Below are positions 1-11,013 of a stretch of 64,000 nucleotides of DNA, one piece after another. The stretch lies in the NCBI RefSeq assembly GCF_945901735.1, contig NZ_CAMDLM010000015.1, forward strand, positions 22,796-86,795. Reading direction: 5' to 3'. The notes below the pieces were generated by a model. It was not told the origin of the DNA. It was given only the letters and a program-made list of their open reading frames with translations, and did not search any database. Source of the DNA: Limnohabitans sp. Rim8. Its GTDB lineage: Bacteria; Pseudomonadota; Gammaproteobacteria; Burkholderiales; Burkholderiaceae_C. Position 1 is the first letter of the stretch; each line of letters begins with the position of its first letter. The position numbers were made by a program, and so were the translations under genes.

Positions 1-639
1 GGCCAGCGCCCAGTTGCCTCGGCCTGCGGTTTTGAGGCCCCGCAGTTTTTGCTCAAAAGAGGGCGTCATGCCCGCGCTGGCCAGCAGTTCGCTGGGCGCG
101 ATGCGGTCGATCCAGTCGGCCAATCCGTCTTGCGCGCATTCGGCCAGGTGCACCACGCCTTGGGTGACGCTGAGCCATGCCAGGCCGCAGCGGTTTTTGC
201 CCGCCTGGTGCACGGCCAGCAAGATGGCTTCGCTTTTGTCGGAGAGCAACTCTGTGTCGGTCAGGGTGCCGGGTGTGACCACGCGCACCACTTTGCGCTC
301 GACTGGGCCTTTGGCTGTGGCCACATCGCCCACTTGCTCGCAAATGGCCACCGACTCGCCCAGCTTGATCAAGCGGGCAAGGTAGGTTTCCATGGAATGG
401 AAAGGCACGCCCGCCATGAGCACAGGCTGCCCTGCCGACTGACCCCGGCGCGTCAAGGTGATGTCCAGCAGGCCTGCGGCTTTTTCGGCGTCGCCAAAAA
501 ACAGCTCGTAAAAGTCGCCCATGCGGTAGAACACCAACGTGTACGGAAACGCCGCCTTGATGCCCAGGTACTGGGCCATCATGGGCGTGTGGCCAGCGTA
601 ATCGGCGGGGCTGAGGGAGGGAGAGGTGTCGTTTGGCAT
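1..639 (-). CDS. mutS: DNA mismatch repair protein MutS, N-terminal part (cut by window edge)
   Basis: MutS binds mispaired bases and starts methyl-directed mismatch repair. Only the first 213 codons are present; the frame stays open to the left edge, so the connector, lever, clamp and ATPase domains lie outside. Domain I is clear: HTPMM at residues 17-21 and [11 protein letters not shown] at 37-47, which contains the Phe-x-Glu wedge that stacks into the mismatch. The start at 639 gives the usual short MutS lead-in; an in-frame ATG nine bases upstream (648) is an equal alternative, as neither has a strong ribosome binding site. The gene is divergent from the HlyC/CorC gene, with about 275 bases between them. 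Confidence 0.95.
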   Translation of the reverse strand, partial: MPNDTSPSLSPADYAGHTPMMAQYLGIKAAFPYTLVFYRMGDFYELFFGDAEKAAGLLDITLTRRGQSAGQPVLMAGVPFHSMETYLARLIKLGESVAICEQVGDVATAKGPVERKVVRVVTPGTLTDTELLSDKSEAILLAVHQAGKNRCGLAWLSVTQGVVHLAECAQDGLADWIDRIAPSELLASAGMTPSFEQKLRGLKTAGRGNWALA

Positions 640-767
640 CAAGGGCATGGCCGACCTGGCAGTGGGGCACCGGGGCAGGGGTGCAAGGGTGGGGCTGCGC
701 TGATTTTATTCGGCGCGAGGGGGACGGGTGACCTGAGCCTGATGAACGCAAATTTTGGGCGCATGCC

Positions 768-887
768 ATGTCTGAAAAACCACGGGCCTGGCTGGCCTTG
801 GCCCTGCTTTTTGACGTGATGTGGGACAGCGCATGGCAAGGTCTTTGGGGGTCTGAATTGCATTTACTTACAATGTCGGCTTGTTAA
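768..887 (+). CDS. Possible 39-residue peptide, unknown
   Basis: A short frame starts MSEKPRAWLALALLFDVMW and ends in the gap between mutS and the HlyC/CorC gene. It has a plausible amphipathic or membrane-like first half, but no recognisable family and no good ribosome binding site. It would end 27 bases before the next start. I cannot tell it from chance; it is listed because it is the only open frame in this gap on the strand of the downstream gene. Confidence 0.15.
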   Translation: MSEKPRAWLALALLFDVMWDSAWQGLWGSELHLLTMSAC

Positions 888-893
888 CTACCA

Positions 894-909
894 GGGCTCA
901 GTCGAGCCC
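894..909 (+). promoter_or_regulatory. Hairpin directly upstream of the HlyC/CorC start
   Basis: GGGCTC, a four-base loop, then GAGCCC forms a perfect 6-bp stem ending five bases before the ATG at 915. No ordinary Shine-Dalgarno sequence is visible, so the stem sits where one would be expected. A TACAAT at 869-874 could be the -10 of a promoter, which would place the hairpin in a short leader. Any role in controlling translation is inference. Confidence 0.3.
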
Positions 910-914
910 GTTGT

Positions 915-2246
915 ATGGAAATAGCGATACTTTTTGCCCTCATCTGTCTGAACGGTGTGTTTGCCATGTCCGAGATTGCCTTGGTCACTGCCCGAAAAGC
1001 CCGGCTTCAGAAACTCATTGATGAGGGCGACAGCGGTGCCGCAGCGGCTGTCAAACTGGGCGAAGATCCCACGCGTTTTTTGTCCACCATCCAGATCGGC
1101 ATCACCTCCATCGGTGTCCTGAACGGTATCGTCGGTGAGGCCGCTTTGGCTGCACCGATGGCCTTGTGGCTGGTGTCATTGGGTGTCCCCAACGGCTATG
1201 CCAGCTTCGCTGCCACTGGCATTGTGGTGCTGACGATCACTTATTTTTCGATTGTGGTGGGCGAATTGGTGCCCAAGCGCATCGGCCAGTCTTACCCCGA
1301 AACCTTTGCCCGCCTGGTGGCCCGGCCTATCAACTTTTTGGCGCTGGCGACCAAGCCCTTCGTGATTTTGTTGTCGGCCTCCACCCGCGCTTTGTTGCGC
1401 CTGATGGGCGTGAAGGAGACCAAGGGCACGCCCGTGACCGAGGAAGAAATCCACGCCATGTTGGTGGAGGGCACCTCGGCTGGCGTGATCGAATCACACG
1501 AGCACACCATGGTGCGCAACGTGTTTCGTTTGGACGACCGCCAGATTGGTTCGCTCATGGTGCCGCGTGCCGACATCGTCTGCCTGGATGTGGACGACTC
1601 GTTTGATGACAACCTGCGCCACATCGAAGAGTCGGACCATGCCCGCTTTCCGGTGGTGCAAGGCGGCATAGAAAACATCCTGGGCGTGATCAATGCGCGC
1701 CAGTGGCTCACGCGGGCGTTGAAAGACAAATCGCAGTCGCTGCGCGAGCAAGGGCTGCAAAGCCCGCTGTACGTGCCCGAAACCATCACCGGCATGGAGT
1801 TGCTGGACAACTTCAGGTTGTCCGACGTGCACATGGCGTTTGTCATCGACGAGTACGGCGAGGTGCAGGGCATCATCACGCTGCAAGACCTGATCGAGGC
1901 CATCACCGGCGAGTTCCAGCCGCGTGACCCTGAAACCTCTTGGGCGGTGCAGCGCGAAGACGGCAGTTGGCTGCTGGACGGCCACATCCCGGTGCCCGAA
2001 CTGAAGGACCGTCTGAACCTGGACACCGTGCCCGAAGAGGAGCGTGGCCGTTATCACACCCTGAGCGGCATGATCATGCTGCTGACCGGCACCTTGCCCA
2101 AGGTGGCCGATGCGGTGGAGTGGGAAGGCTGGAAGTTGGAGATCGTGGACATGGACGGCCGGGCCATCGACAAGGTGCTGGCCATGCGCTTGCCGCCCAC
2201 CGAGCCGGAGGACGAGGCTGAAGGGACACTGTTGCTGGGCAGCTGA
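915..2246 (+). CDS. HlyC/CorC (CNNM) family membrane transporter, DUF21 plus CBS pair
   Basis: This is an inner-membrane protein of the CorC/HlyC (CNNM-like) family, whose members are linked to Mg2+/Co2+ efflux. The 443-residue order is canonical: a DUF21 membrane domain in about the first 185 residues with several hydrophobic segments and the conserved VGELVPKRIG stretch, then a cytoplasmic CBS pair (about 205-330, including FVIDEYGEVQGIITLQDL), then a C-terminal CorC_HlyC domain with DGHIPVPEL. The family normally binds ATP-Mg in the CBS pair. It is a single gene, bounded downstream by a strong terminator shared with the convergent suhB. The hemolysin annotation often attached to this family is historical. 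Confidence 0.9.
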   Translation: MEIAILFALICLNGVFAMSEIALVTARKARLQKLIDEGDSGAAAAVKLGEDPTRFLSTIQIGITSIGVLNGIVGEAALAAPMALWLVSLGVPNGYASFAATGIVVLTITYFSIVVGELVPKRIGQSYPETFARLVARPINFLALATKPFVILLSASTRALLRLMGVKETKGTPVTEEEIHAMLVEGTSAGVIESHEHTMVRNVFRLDDRQIGSLMVPRADIVCLDVDDSFDDNLRHIEESDHARFPVVQGGIENILGVINARQWLTRALKDKSQSLREQGLQSPLYVPETITGMELLDNFRLSDVHMAFVIDEYGEVQGIITLQDLIEAITGEFQPRDPETSWAVQREDGSWLLDGHIPVPELKDRLNLDTVPEEERGRYHTLSGMIMLLTGTLPKVADAVEWEGWKLEIVDMDGRAIDKVLAMRLPPTEPEDEAEGTLLLGS

Positions 2247-2254
2247 TCTTCCGG

Positions 2255-2300
2255 TGGCCACAAAAAAAGCACCCGACGAGGGTGCTTTTTTTCGTGGCCA
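2255..2300. terminator. Bidirectional rho-independent terminator
   Basis: An inverted repeat built on AGCACCC and GGGTGCT, flanked by runs of A and T on either side, gives a U-tract in both directions. It sits between the convergent HlyC/CorC and suhB genes, and the outer GGCCAC/GTGGCC bases extend the pairing. Confidence 0.85.
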
Positions 2301-2315
2301 GTGCTTGCCGCCCGC

Positions 2316-3281
2316 TTAAAAGGGCGCGTCCTTGGGCGCACCCTTGGCCTGACTGCTGTCGTTGCTGCTGGCCGGGGCGGCATCGTCTTCGGTATCCGGG
2401 TTGTGCGTGTCGCCTGTGCGCTCGCGGCTCAGGGCGTCTAAGGCGGTGCGCACGTTGGCTTTGTCGCCCGCGCTGGCAAATTTGCTGTACTTGCCCAAGA
2501 TGGTGACCAGTTGCCCATAAATGCGGGGCGCACCGGCCAGGCATTCTTTTTGTTCCAGAAAGTCAGACTCGCCTGTGAAGTTGCCAATCAGGCCACCGGC
2601 TTCGGTGACCAGCAGCGAGCCCGCAGCCACATCCCAAGGCGACAGGCCGGTTTCAAAGAAGCCATCGGTAAAGCCTGCAGCCACATAGGCCAAATCCAGG
2701 GCTGCAGCACCAGGGCGGCGCAAACCGGCGGTGCGTTGCATCACATCGCCCATCATGCGCAGGTACTGGTTGAAGTTGTCGCCCTTGCGGAAAGGGAAGC
2801 CCGTGGAAATGATGCACTCTTCCATCCGAATGCGCTTGCTCACGCGCAGGCGGCGGTCATTCATGAAGGCGCCACGGCCTTTGGTGGCAGTGAACAAGTC
2901 GTTGCGGGTGGGGTCGTAAATCACGGCTTGCTCGATCTTGCCGCGTACTTGCAGGGCAATGCTCACGCAATAAACAGGAAAGCCGTGGATGAAGTTGGTC
3001 GTGCCGTCCAGCGGGTCGATGATCCAGATGTGGTCCGCCAGTGGGTTGCCGAATTCGCGGCCCGACTCTTCGGCCAAGATGCCGTGGTCGGGGTAGGCCG
3101 TGAGCAAGGTCTCGATGATGACTTTTTCGCTGGCGTGGTCGACTTCGGTCACAAAGTCGTTGACCTGCTTTTGCGAGATGCGAACCGATTCAACGTCGAG
3201 CGCAGCGCGGTTGATGATGGCGCCAGCGGCGCGCGCAGCCTTGATGGCCACGTTGAGCATGGGGTGGAGATTGGACGACAT
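2316..3281 (-). CDS. suhB: Inositol-1-monophosphatase family protein SuhB
   Basis: This is a Mg2+-dependent inositol monophosphatase; bacterial SuhB also acts in rRNA antitermination complexes. Metal ligands are visible at EES (71-73) and in the motif [10 protein letters not shown] (88-97); the C-terminal [15 protein letters not shown] is the second family signature. The start at MSSNLHPML matches family length for the catalytic core. At 321 residues it has a tail of roughly 50 residues rich in D, S and A after the core, longer than E. coli SuhB. The neighbourhood, divergent from trmJ and cysE, is typical of Burkholderiales. Function is well supported; the role of the tail is unknown. Confidence 0.93.
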   Translation of the reverse strand: MSSNLHPMLNVAIKAARAAGAIINRAALDVESVRISQKQVNDFVTEVDHASEKVIIETLLTAYPDHGILAEESGREFGNPLADHIWIIDPLDGTTNFIHGFPVYCVSIALQVRGKIEQAVIYDPTRNDLFTATKGRGAFMNDRRLRVSKRIRMEECIISTGFPFRKGDNFNQYLRMMGDVMQRTAGLRRPGAAALDLAYVAAGFTDGFFETGLSPWDVAAGSLLVTEAGGLIGNFTGESDFLEQKECLAGAPRIYGQLVTILGKYSKFASAGDKANVRTALDALSRERTGDTHNPDTEDDAAPASSNDSSQAKGAPKDAPF

Positions 3282-3430
3282 GAATTGTGTGAAGAACTGA
3301 ACTGGCCCACGCACGATCGCGGCGGCGAAGGGCGGATTTTCTCACGAAAAACGGGGGCATTCGCCATTTGGGCGTCCTGAGCCGCGTGTGCCTTCCCCTG
3401 GCTGGGCTGGGGAGCGTGGACAATCGGGTC

Positions 3431-4162
3431 ATGCAAACGCGATTCATCTTGATAGAAACCAGCCATGCGGGCAATGTGGGCGCTGCCGCTCGGGCCTTGA
3501 AAGTCATGGGCTTTGACGACTTGGTGCTGGTGGCGCCGCGCTGGGCCAATGTGCTGCGCAAAGAAGAAACCATCCAACGCGCCAGCGGGGCGGGCGATGT
3601 GCTGGCCAAGGCGCGGGTGGTGAACACATTGGACGAAGCCTTGGAGGGCGTGACCCATTTGTGCGCCACGGCCATGACGCCGCGCGACTTTGGCCCGCCC
3701 ACCCGCTCGCCGCGTGAGCACTTTGCCGAGCTGACCCGACCCGGTGCGCCTGAGCAAAGCGTGGCTTTTTTGTTTGGTTGCGAGCGCTTTGGCATGAAAA
3801 ACGAGGATGTTTACCGCTGCCATGTGGCGCTGTCGATCCCCACCCATCCTCAATTTGGCTCGCTCAACCTGGGCTCAGCCATTCAGGTCATTGCCTACGA
3901 TTGGCGCGTGGCTTTGGGAGGTTTTCCGGTGCAGGATGCCGTGGCGCCATCGGACAAGGCCGATGCGCATCAAGTGTCCGGCATGCTGAGCCATTGGGAA
4001 CAAGCTTTGACCGACATCGGTTTTTTGGACCCGGCTGCGCCCAAAAAGCTCATGCCACGCTTGAACCAGTTGTTCAACCGGGCCGACCTGAGCCCAGAAG
4101 AAATCCACATCCTGCGGGGGGTCGCCAAGGCCATGATCCAGGCGGCCAACGGCAAACGATAG
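3431..4162 (+). CDS. trmJ: tRNA (cytidine/uridine-32-2'-O)-methyltransferase TrmJ
   Basis: This SpoU/TrmH-class methyltransferase transfers a methyl group from S-adenosylmethionine to the 2'-OH of tRNA residue 32. The knotted SPOUT fold shows its three motifs: [14 protein letters not shown] near the N-terminus, [15 protein letters not shown] in the middle, and [18 protein letters not shown] near residue 140. The start [11 protein letters not shown] gives 243 residues, the family length; frames extending further upstream lack family similarity. cysE follows 11 bases downstream, so the two are probably cotranscribed. Confidence 0.93.
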   Translation: MQTRFILIETSHAGNVGAAARALKVMGFDDLVLVAPRWANVLRKEETIQRASGAGDVLAKARVVNTLDEALEGVTHLCATAMTPRDFGPPTRSPREHFAELTRPGAPEQSVAFLFGCERFGMKNEDVYRCHVALSIPTHPQFGSLNLGSAIQVIAYDWRVALGGFPVQDAVAPSDKADAHQVSGMLSHWEQALTDIGFLDPAAPKKLMPRLNQLFNRADLSPEEIHILRGVAKAMIQAANGKR

Positions 4163-4173
4163 ACTTGGGGCCT

Positions 4174-4941
4174 ATGTTTCCTCGCCTTCGCTCCGACATC
4201 CAATGCATCCTTGACCGCGACCCGGCCGCCCGCACCAGGTGGGAGGTGTTGACCTGCTACCCCGGCTTGCACGCCTTGGTGCTGCACCGCCGTGCGCACT
4301 GGTGCTGGAACCATGGCTTCAAGTGGCTGGGGCGCTTCATCTCGCATGTGTCGCGCTGGCTCACGGGCATCGAAATCCACCCCGGTGCGCAGATTGGCGA
4401 GCGGGTGTTTTTTGACCATGGCATGGGCATCGTGATCGGCGAGACGGCCCAAATTGGCGAGGGCTGCACCATTTACCACGGCGTCACTTTGGGCGGCACC
4501 TCTTTGTACAAAGGGGCCAAGCGCCACCCGACTTTGGGCCGCGATGTGGTCATTGGCGCGGGGGCCAAAGTGCTGGGCGGGTTTGAGGTGGGCGATGGGG
4601 CCAAGGTGGGCTCGAACGCGGTGGTGACCAAGCCGGTTCCGGCCGGGGCCACGGCGGTGGGCAACCCGGCCCGCATCATCCAGGCTGAGCAAGATGCCAA
4701 GCGCGAAGAAGTGGCGACCAAAATGGGTTTTTCGGCCTATGGCGTGACCCAAAACGACGACCCGCTGAGCCAGGCCTTGCGCGGTTTGATCGACAACGCC
4801 GCAGGCCAGGAGCATCAAATTGCCATGATCTGGCAAGCCTTGGAGCAGTTGTGTGCCCAGCAGCAGGTGGCCATGCCCGGCGACGCTGCCAAACGCGAGA
4901 CCTTCGAGGCGGATAAATTCAACGAGTGGGTGGGCAAGTAA
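4174..4941 (+). CDS. cysE: Serine O-acetyltransferase CysE
   Basis: CysE makes O-acetylserine from serine and acetyl-CoA, the first committed step of cysteine synthesis. The 255-residue protein has a short helical N-terminus and then a left-handed beta-helix of hexapeptide repeats. The family signature [12 protein letters not shown], with the catalytic Asp-His pair, is present, followed by [17 protein letters not shown] and the acetyl-CoA-binding region. A tail of about 75 residues follows the beta-helix. The start at 4174 lies just after the trmJ stop. In other bacteria the enzyme is feedback-inhibited by cysteine; nothing in the sequence contradicts that here. Confidence 0.94.
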   Translation: MFPRLRSDIQCILDRDPAARTRWEVLTCYPGLHALVLHRRAHWCWNHGFKWLGRFISHVSRWLTGIEIHPGAQIGERVFFDHGMGIVIGETAQIGEGCTIYHGVTLGGTSLYKGAKRHPTLGRDVVIGAGAKVLGGFEVGDGAKVGSNAVVTKPVPAGATAVGNPARIIQAEQDAKREEVATKMGFSAYGVTQNDDPLSQALRGLIDNAAGQEHQIAMIWQALEQLCAQQQVAMPGDAAKRETFEADKFNEWVGK

Positions 4942-4987
4942 TCCCATTGCGCAATGACCACATCGGTCATTTTGGGCAGTCTTGTAG

Positions 4988-5120
4988 GTCGGTGCCTTCA
5001 GGTCCGACATGAACGGTGGTGTTGCGTTGCCGTTTGAAAATGTCGTTTCGCGAGAGGATGGCTGTCGGACCGCAAAGGCCCGACCAACGGGGGATGGCTG
5101 TCGGAACGTAAATGCCCGAC
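4988..5120. repeat. Three 21-bp GTCGG-N11-CCGAC hairpin repeats
   Basis: Three units share the form GTCGG, 11 variable bases, CCGAC, each exactly 21 bp: 4988-5008, 5064-5084 and 5100-5120. Copies 2 and 3 also share the flanking words GGATGGCT before and ACC-like bases after. Every unit can fold as a 5-bp GC stem. The array lies between the convergent cysE and dnaG genes, the usual place for REP-like elements. No U-tract follows, so these are not standard terminators. Confidence 0.6.
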
Positions 5121-5130
5121 CGGGAAAATT

Positions 5131-7194
5131 TCAGGGCGCTGCCTGCAGCGCTGCAGCTGCGGCCATCAGCGCTTTGCGGCGTTCGTGGAGGCTGCGCCAG
5201 CGCTGCTGGGCTTCGGGGTCTTGCCCGGTGCTGGCCTCAGTGAGGGCTTCGGTTTCGAGCTGCTTGAGGCGATCGATCATCAGCAGGGTGAGCAAGCGGC
5301 GCAGTTCCTGGCGGGCTTCTTGCGGGTCGGGTGGGGTGGCGTCTTCGCTGCCGGCCACGGCATTCAGGTTGTCTTGCGCCATCCAGCGGGTGGCGTCGCC
5401 TGCAAAGGGCTGGTCTTGCATGTGCTCGCGCAAGGCGGACCAGCCCACAGCCCCTTGTTCGTGAAACTGTGATTCGAGCCATGCAAACAGCGGGCCGTGC
5501 GGCGCGGGCAGGTCGCACAACATGGCGTGGTCTTCGCCCGCCAGCGATTCCCACAGCGCCATGTTGCCCAGCAGCAGGCGGGCCGCGTGGTCGGCCCGGC
5601 TGGCGGGCACGGTGCGCGGGCCGGTATAAACCGGAGGCTGCTCACGTTTGTACTTGCTGTTGCCAAATTTGCTGCCCGACGTCCAGCTGGGGTTCTTGCT
5701 TTTCCAGTGGCTGTTGCCGTTGGACGGCACGAAAGTGTTGGCACCCGACCAGGCCGGTGGCTCGCCGTAGTGGGGCTCGAAGTGGGTGTATGCGTCATGC
5801 CCTGCACTGGCGGCCTGGCTGTAGGCCGCGTTGGCCGACTGGGGTGTGTGCGCCGCGGCACTGCGTGCAGCGGGTGCAAAGCGTTGCTCGTTTGCCGCTT
5901 GCTGGCCCCACAGTTTTTCAAGGCCTGCAGTCTCCAGCTGAATCAGTTGCGCCAACTCTGACAGCAGTTGCTGTTTGAGCGCACCCTCGGGCAGCAGCTG
6001 CCACAGCGGGCGGGCTTGGCTCGACAAGCGTGCACGTCCTTCGGCCGTTTGCAAGTCGCAGTCGACGCTGGCCGCGTCGATCAAAAAGCGCGACAGCGGC
6101 ATGGCTTGCTTGATTTGTTCGGCAAAAGCTTCTTGACCAAACTCGCGCACATAGCTGTCGGGGTCGTGCTCGGCGGGCAAAAACAAAAACTTGATGCTGC
6201 GCACGTCGGTGGCGTAGGGCAGGGCGCCATCGAGCGCCTTGCGGGCGGCGCGGCGGCCTGCGCCGTCACCGTCAAAGCTGAACACCACCGCGTCGGTGAA
6301 GCGGAACAGCTTTTGCACATGGTCGGGTGTGCAGGCCGTGCCCAGCGTGGCCACCGCGTTGGCAAAGCCGAGTTGCGCCAAGGCCACCACGTCCATGTAA
6401 CCTTCGGTGACCAGCACGTAGCCTGCGCTGTGCAGGGCTTCGCGGGCTTCGTACAGGCCATACAGCTCGCGGCCTTTGTGGAAGACGGGCGTTTCGGGCG
6501 AGTTGAGGTACTTGGGCGTACCCGAGCCAATCACCCGTCCGCCAAAGCCGATGCACTCGCCTTTGATGTTGCGGATCGGGAACATGATCCGGTCCCGAAA
6601 ACGGTCGTAGCGCTTGTCGTCCTCTTCGTTCACGATCACCAAGCCGCTTTCAGCCAGCAGCGGGTCGTCGTATTTGGGGAAGATGCTGGCCAGACTGCGC
6701 CAGCCTTCGGGCGCGTAGCCCAGGCCAAAGCGCTTGGCGATTTGGCCTGACAGGCCCCGGCCCTTGAGATACGCCACCGCCCGTGGCGTGATTTTGAGCT
6801 GCTCGCGGTAAGCGTCTCCGGCTTTTTCCAGCACATCGCTCAGGCTGTCTTGCTTGGCTTTTTGGGCTGCCGCTTTGGCGCGGTCTTCGGGCGATTGTTG
6901 TTCTTCGGGCACCACCATGCCGGTTTGCTGGGCCAGGTCTTTCACCGCCTCGATGAAAGTCATGCCCGCGTGCTCCATCAAGAAGCCAATGGCATTGCCA
7001 TTTTTGCCGCAGCCAAAGCAGTGGAAAAACTGCTTGGTGGGGCTGACGCTGAAGCTGGGGGATTTTTCGCCATGAAAAGGGCACAGGCCCATGAAGTTGA
7101 CGCCGCCTTTCTTGAGCTGCACGTACTTGCCCACGATGTCGACCACGTCGACGCGGGACAGCAACTCCTGGATGAAAGACTGGGGGATGGCCAT
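5131..7194 (-). CDS. dnaG: DNA primase DnaG
   Basis: DnaG synthesises RNA primers at the replication fork. The order is canonical over 687 residues: a CHC2 zinc finger with C38, H41, C59 and C62, the primase catalytic core, a Toprim domain (VTEGYMDVVAL then SFDGDGAGRRAARKAL) carrying the metal-binding acidic residues, a long low-complexity linker rich in A, S, N and G (about 430-540), and a C-terminal helical helicase-binding domain. The ATG at 7194 gives the standard MAIPQSFIQELL opening. In many proteobacteria dnaG sits between rpsU and rpoD; here neither is adjacent. Confidence 0.96.
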   Translation of the reverse strand: MAIPQSFIQELLSRVDVVDIVGKYVQLKKGGVNFMGLCPFHGEKSPSFSVSPTKQFFHCFGCGKNGNAIGFLMEHAGMTFIEAVKDLAQQTGMVVPEEQQSPEDRAKAAAQKAKQDSLSDVLEKAGDAYREQLKITPRAVAYLKGRGLSGQIAKRFGLGYAPEGWRSLASIFPKYDDPLLAESGLVIVNEEDDKRYDRFRDRIMFPIRNIKGECIGFGGRVIGSGTPKYLNSPETPVFHKGRELYGLYEAREALHSAGYVLVTEGYMDVVALAQLGFANAVATLGTACTPDHVQKLFRFTDAVVFSFDGDGAGRRAARKALDGALPYATDVRSIKFLFLPAEHDPDSYVREFGQEAFAEQIKQAMPLSRFLIDAASVDCDLQTAEGRARLSSQARPLWQLLPEGALKQQLLSELAQLIQLETAGLEKLWGQQAANEQRFAPAARSAAAHTPQSANAAYSQAASAGHDAYTHFEPHYGEPPAWSGANTFVPSNGNSHWKSKNPSWTSGSKFGNSKYKREQPPVYTGPRTVPASRADHAARLLLGNMALWESLAGEDHAMLCDLPAPHGPLFAWLESQFHEQGAVGWSALREHMQDQPFAGDATRWMAQDNLNAVAGSEDATPPDPQEARQELRRLLTLLMIDRLKQLETEALTEASTGQDPEAQQRWRSLHERRKALMAAAAALQAAP

Positions 7195-7322
7195 AAGAGG
7201 GCTATTTTCGCCGATTAGGACGGTTCATTCCATGCGGGTTTCGGGGCAAACCAGCATGGATTTCAGCGCTGGGTCAGGCAAACTGTTCAACATCCATCCG
7301 TTAGCCGAAACAGGACCCGCTC

Positions 7323-8981
<1,659 letters not shown>

Positions 8982-9032
8982 TCGTTGAGCGTTAAGCGGT
9001 TAAGGGCTGGCGGCCGGCGTTGAATGCTGCGC

Positions 9033-9581
9033 TCAGGCGATGTCGAACGCGTGGGTGCCAAAGTGGCCTGCACGGCGGTCGGCAAAGTAGTGCTCCAGCG
9101 TTTCCTTCACGGTCCTGAACGCCAATTCGTCCCAAGGGATTTCGTCCTCTTTGAAAAGGCGAGCCTCCATGGTTTCGTGGCCGGGGTCAAACGCGTCGCT
9201 GGTCAGGCGTGCGCGGTAGTACAGGTGCACTTGGCCCACACGCGGCACGCTCATCACCGTCAGCAGGTCTTCCATGATGAACTGCGCGCCCGCCTCTTCG
9301 GTGGTCTCGCGCGCTGCGCCTTCTGAGGTGGACTCGCCCAGCTCCATGAAGCCGGCAGGCAAGGTCCATTTGCCTTTGCGCGGCTCGATGTTGCGTTTGC
9401 ACAGCAGCACTTGGTCGCCCCAGTGGGGCACGGTGCCCACCACGTTCAGGGGGTTTTCGTAGTGCACCGTGTGGCAGGCGGTGCAGATGGCGCGCAGCTT
9501 GGTGTCCCCGTCATCGGGCAAGCGGTAGGCCACCGCTGCGCCGCATTGCCGGCAGTGTCGAATGGTGCGGTCAAACATCAT
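9033..9581 (-). CDS. Nudix hydrolase with N-terminal zinc ribbon
   Basis: A 182-residue hydrolase of the Nudix superfamily, which cleaves nucleoside diphosphates linked to another group. Two CxxC pairs (CRQC and CTAC) form an N-terminal zinc ribbon like that of NADH pyrophosphatase relatives. The Nudix box follows with G, E, RE, EE and G in register (GFMELGESTSEGAARETTEEAG). Substrate is unknown. Two adjacent ATGs (9581 and 9578) are possible starts. It converges on the acyl-CoA synthetase gene. Confidence 0.85.
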   Translation of the reverse strand: MMFDRTIRHCRQCGAAVAYRLPDDGDTKLRAICTACHTVHYENPLNVVGTVPHWGDQVLLCKRNIEPRKGKWTLPAGFMELGESTSEGAARETTEEAGAQFIMEDLLTVMSVPRVGQVHLYYRARLTSDAFDPGHETMEARLFKEDEIPWDELAFRTVKETLEHYFADRRAGHFGTHAFDIA

Positions 9582-9640
9582 GAAATGGGCTCGAATTGGG
9601 GGTGCAAAAAAGGCATTGACCCAAGTCTAACCAGTCCGCC

Positions 9641-9675
9641 ATAAAAAAACCTCCAAGGCGCTCAGCCATGGAGGT
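9641..9675 (-). terminator. Rho-independent terminator of the TRAP operon
   Basis: On the minus strand AGACCTCCA, a 13-base loop and TGGAGGT are followed by a run of seven U. It lies just after the dctM stop and ends the dctPQM transcript. Confidence 0.8.
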
Positions 9676-9696
9676 CTTTGCTGTGGCACGGCCCGA

Positions 9697-11013
9697 TCAG
9701 GTCAGGTAAGGAATCAAGAACAGCGCGATGCCCGGGAAAAACAGCAGCAGCAAGGTGCGCACGGTATCGCTGATCAAAAACGGCATGATGCCTTTGTAGC
9801 TTTCGCTCAGCGGAACGTCTTTGGCCATGCCATTGACCACATAAACGTTCAGGCCCACAGGCGGTGCCAGCATGCCAAAGCCCACGGTCATCAGCACCAT
9901 GATGCCGAACCAGATGGCGGTGTACTCCGGCGTCATGCCGAAGTCGAGTTTCATGATGATGGGGAAAAAGATGGGGATGGTGAGCAGCAGCATGGACAGC
10001 TCGTCCATCACCGCGCCCAGCACCACATACAGCAGCAAGATGCCCGAGACCACCAACAGCGGGGCCAGGTTCATGGACACCACCATTTCGGCCAGTTGAG
10101 CGGGCACTTGCGTGCGGGCCAGTGCGGCGTTCATGACATCGGCACCCAAGAAGATCATGAAAATCATGGCGCTGCTCAAGGCCGTTGCATGGAAACAGTG
10201 CAAAAACTTATCCCAGTTCAATTCGCGCTTGAGCAGTGCGGCCACAAACGTGGATGCAGCGCCCACGGCCGCCCCTTCGGTGGGGGTAAAAAAGCCCGCA
10301 TAAATACCGCCAAACACGATGATGAAGATGGTGGCAATGGGCAAGATGCCTTTGAGCGATTCAAACGTCAGCTTCTCGCGCTCTTCCTGGTCAGGGGCTT
10401 GGCCGGGAACCAGGCGAACGTAAACAGCAATGGCGATCATGTAACCGACCATGGCGATGAGGCCGGGCAGCATGGCCGCAGCAAACAGCTTGGCGATGTT
10501 TTGCTCGGTCAAGATGGCGTAGATCACCAAGGGCACGGAGGGCGGAATCAAAATGCCCAGCGTGCCGCCGGCAGCCAGCGTGCCGGTGGACAGGCGACCG
10601 GAATAACCGTGGCGCTTCATCTCGGGCAAGGCCACGCCGGTGATGGTGGCCGCCGTGGCCACTGAGGAGCCACAAATGGCGCCAAACGCACCGCAGGCCA
10701 GCACAGCACCCATGGCCAAGCCGCCTTTGAAACGACCCATGACGGCCGCTGCAAACTGAAACAGCGCTTTGCTGATGCCGCCTTGCGTGGCGAAATTGCC
10801 CATCAAGATGAACAGCGGGATCACCGACAGGTCGTAGTTGGCCAAGCGGGCAAAGGCCAAGTTGTTCAAAAAATTCAGAAAAGGCGAGACACCCGACTGC
10901 AAAACGAAGCCCACGGCCCCTGCCAGAAACATGGCGCCAGCGATCGGCACGCGCAAAACCATGAGCAGCAACATGATGCCGAAAATGAGCAAAGCCAATT
11001 GGATGGGGGTCAT
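9697..11013 (-). CDS. dctM: TRAP transporter large permease DctM
   Basis: This is the large membrane subunit of a tripartite ATP-independent periplasmic transporter, which uses an ion gradient to import organic acids delivered by a binding protein. The 438-residue protein is highly hydrophobic, with about a dozen membrane segments, and has the family LIPPSVPLVIYAILTEQNI stretch. The start MTPIQLALLIFG is preferred because it overlaps the dctQ stop by four bases (ATGA), the usual coupling of Q and M subunits. Its substrate follows that of the DctP protein and is not known. Confidence 0.93.
   Translation of the reverse strand: MTPIQLALLIFGIMLLLMVLRVPIAGAMFLAGAVGFVLQSGVSPFLNFLNNLAFARLANYDLSVIPLFILMGNFATQGGISKALFQFAAAVMGRFKGGLAMGAVLACGAFGAICGSSVATAATITGVALPEMKRHGYSGRLSTGTLAAGGTLGILIPPSVPLVIYAILTEQNIAKLFAAAMLPGLIAMVGYMIAIAVYVRLVPGQAPDQEEREKLTFESLKGILPIATIFIIVFGGIYAGFFTPTEGAAVGAASTFVAALLKRELNWDKFLHCFHATALSSAMIFMIFLGADVMNAALARTQVPAQLAEMVVSMNLAPLLVVSGILLLYVVLGAVMDELSMLLLTIPIFFPIIMKLDFGMTPEYTAIWFGIMVLMTVGFGMLAPPVGLNVYVVNGMAKDVPLSESYKGIMPFLISDTVRTLLLLFFPGIALFLIPYLT

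Noticed and set aside
53..863. Long open frames overlapping mutS on both strands
   Set aside because: They are arginine-, proline- or glycine-rich translations in other frames of mutS with no family features; the same applies to similar frames across the window.
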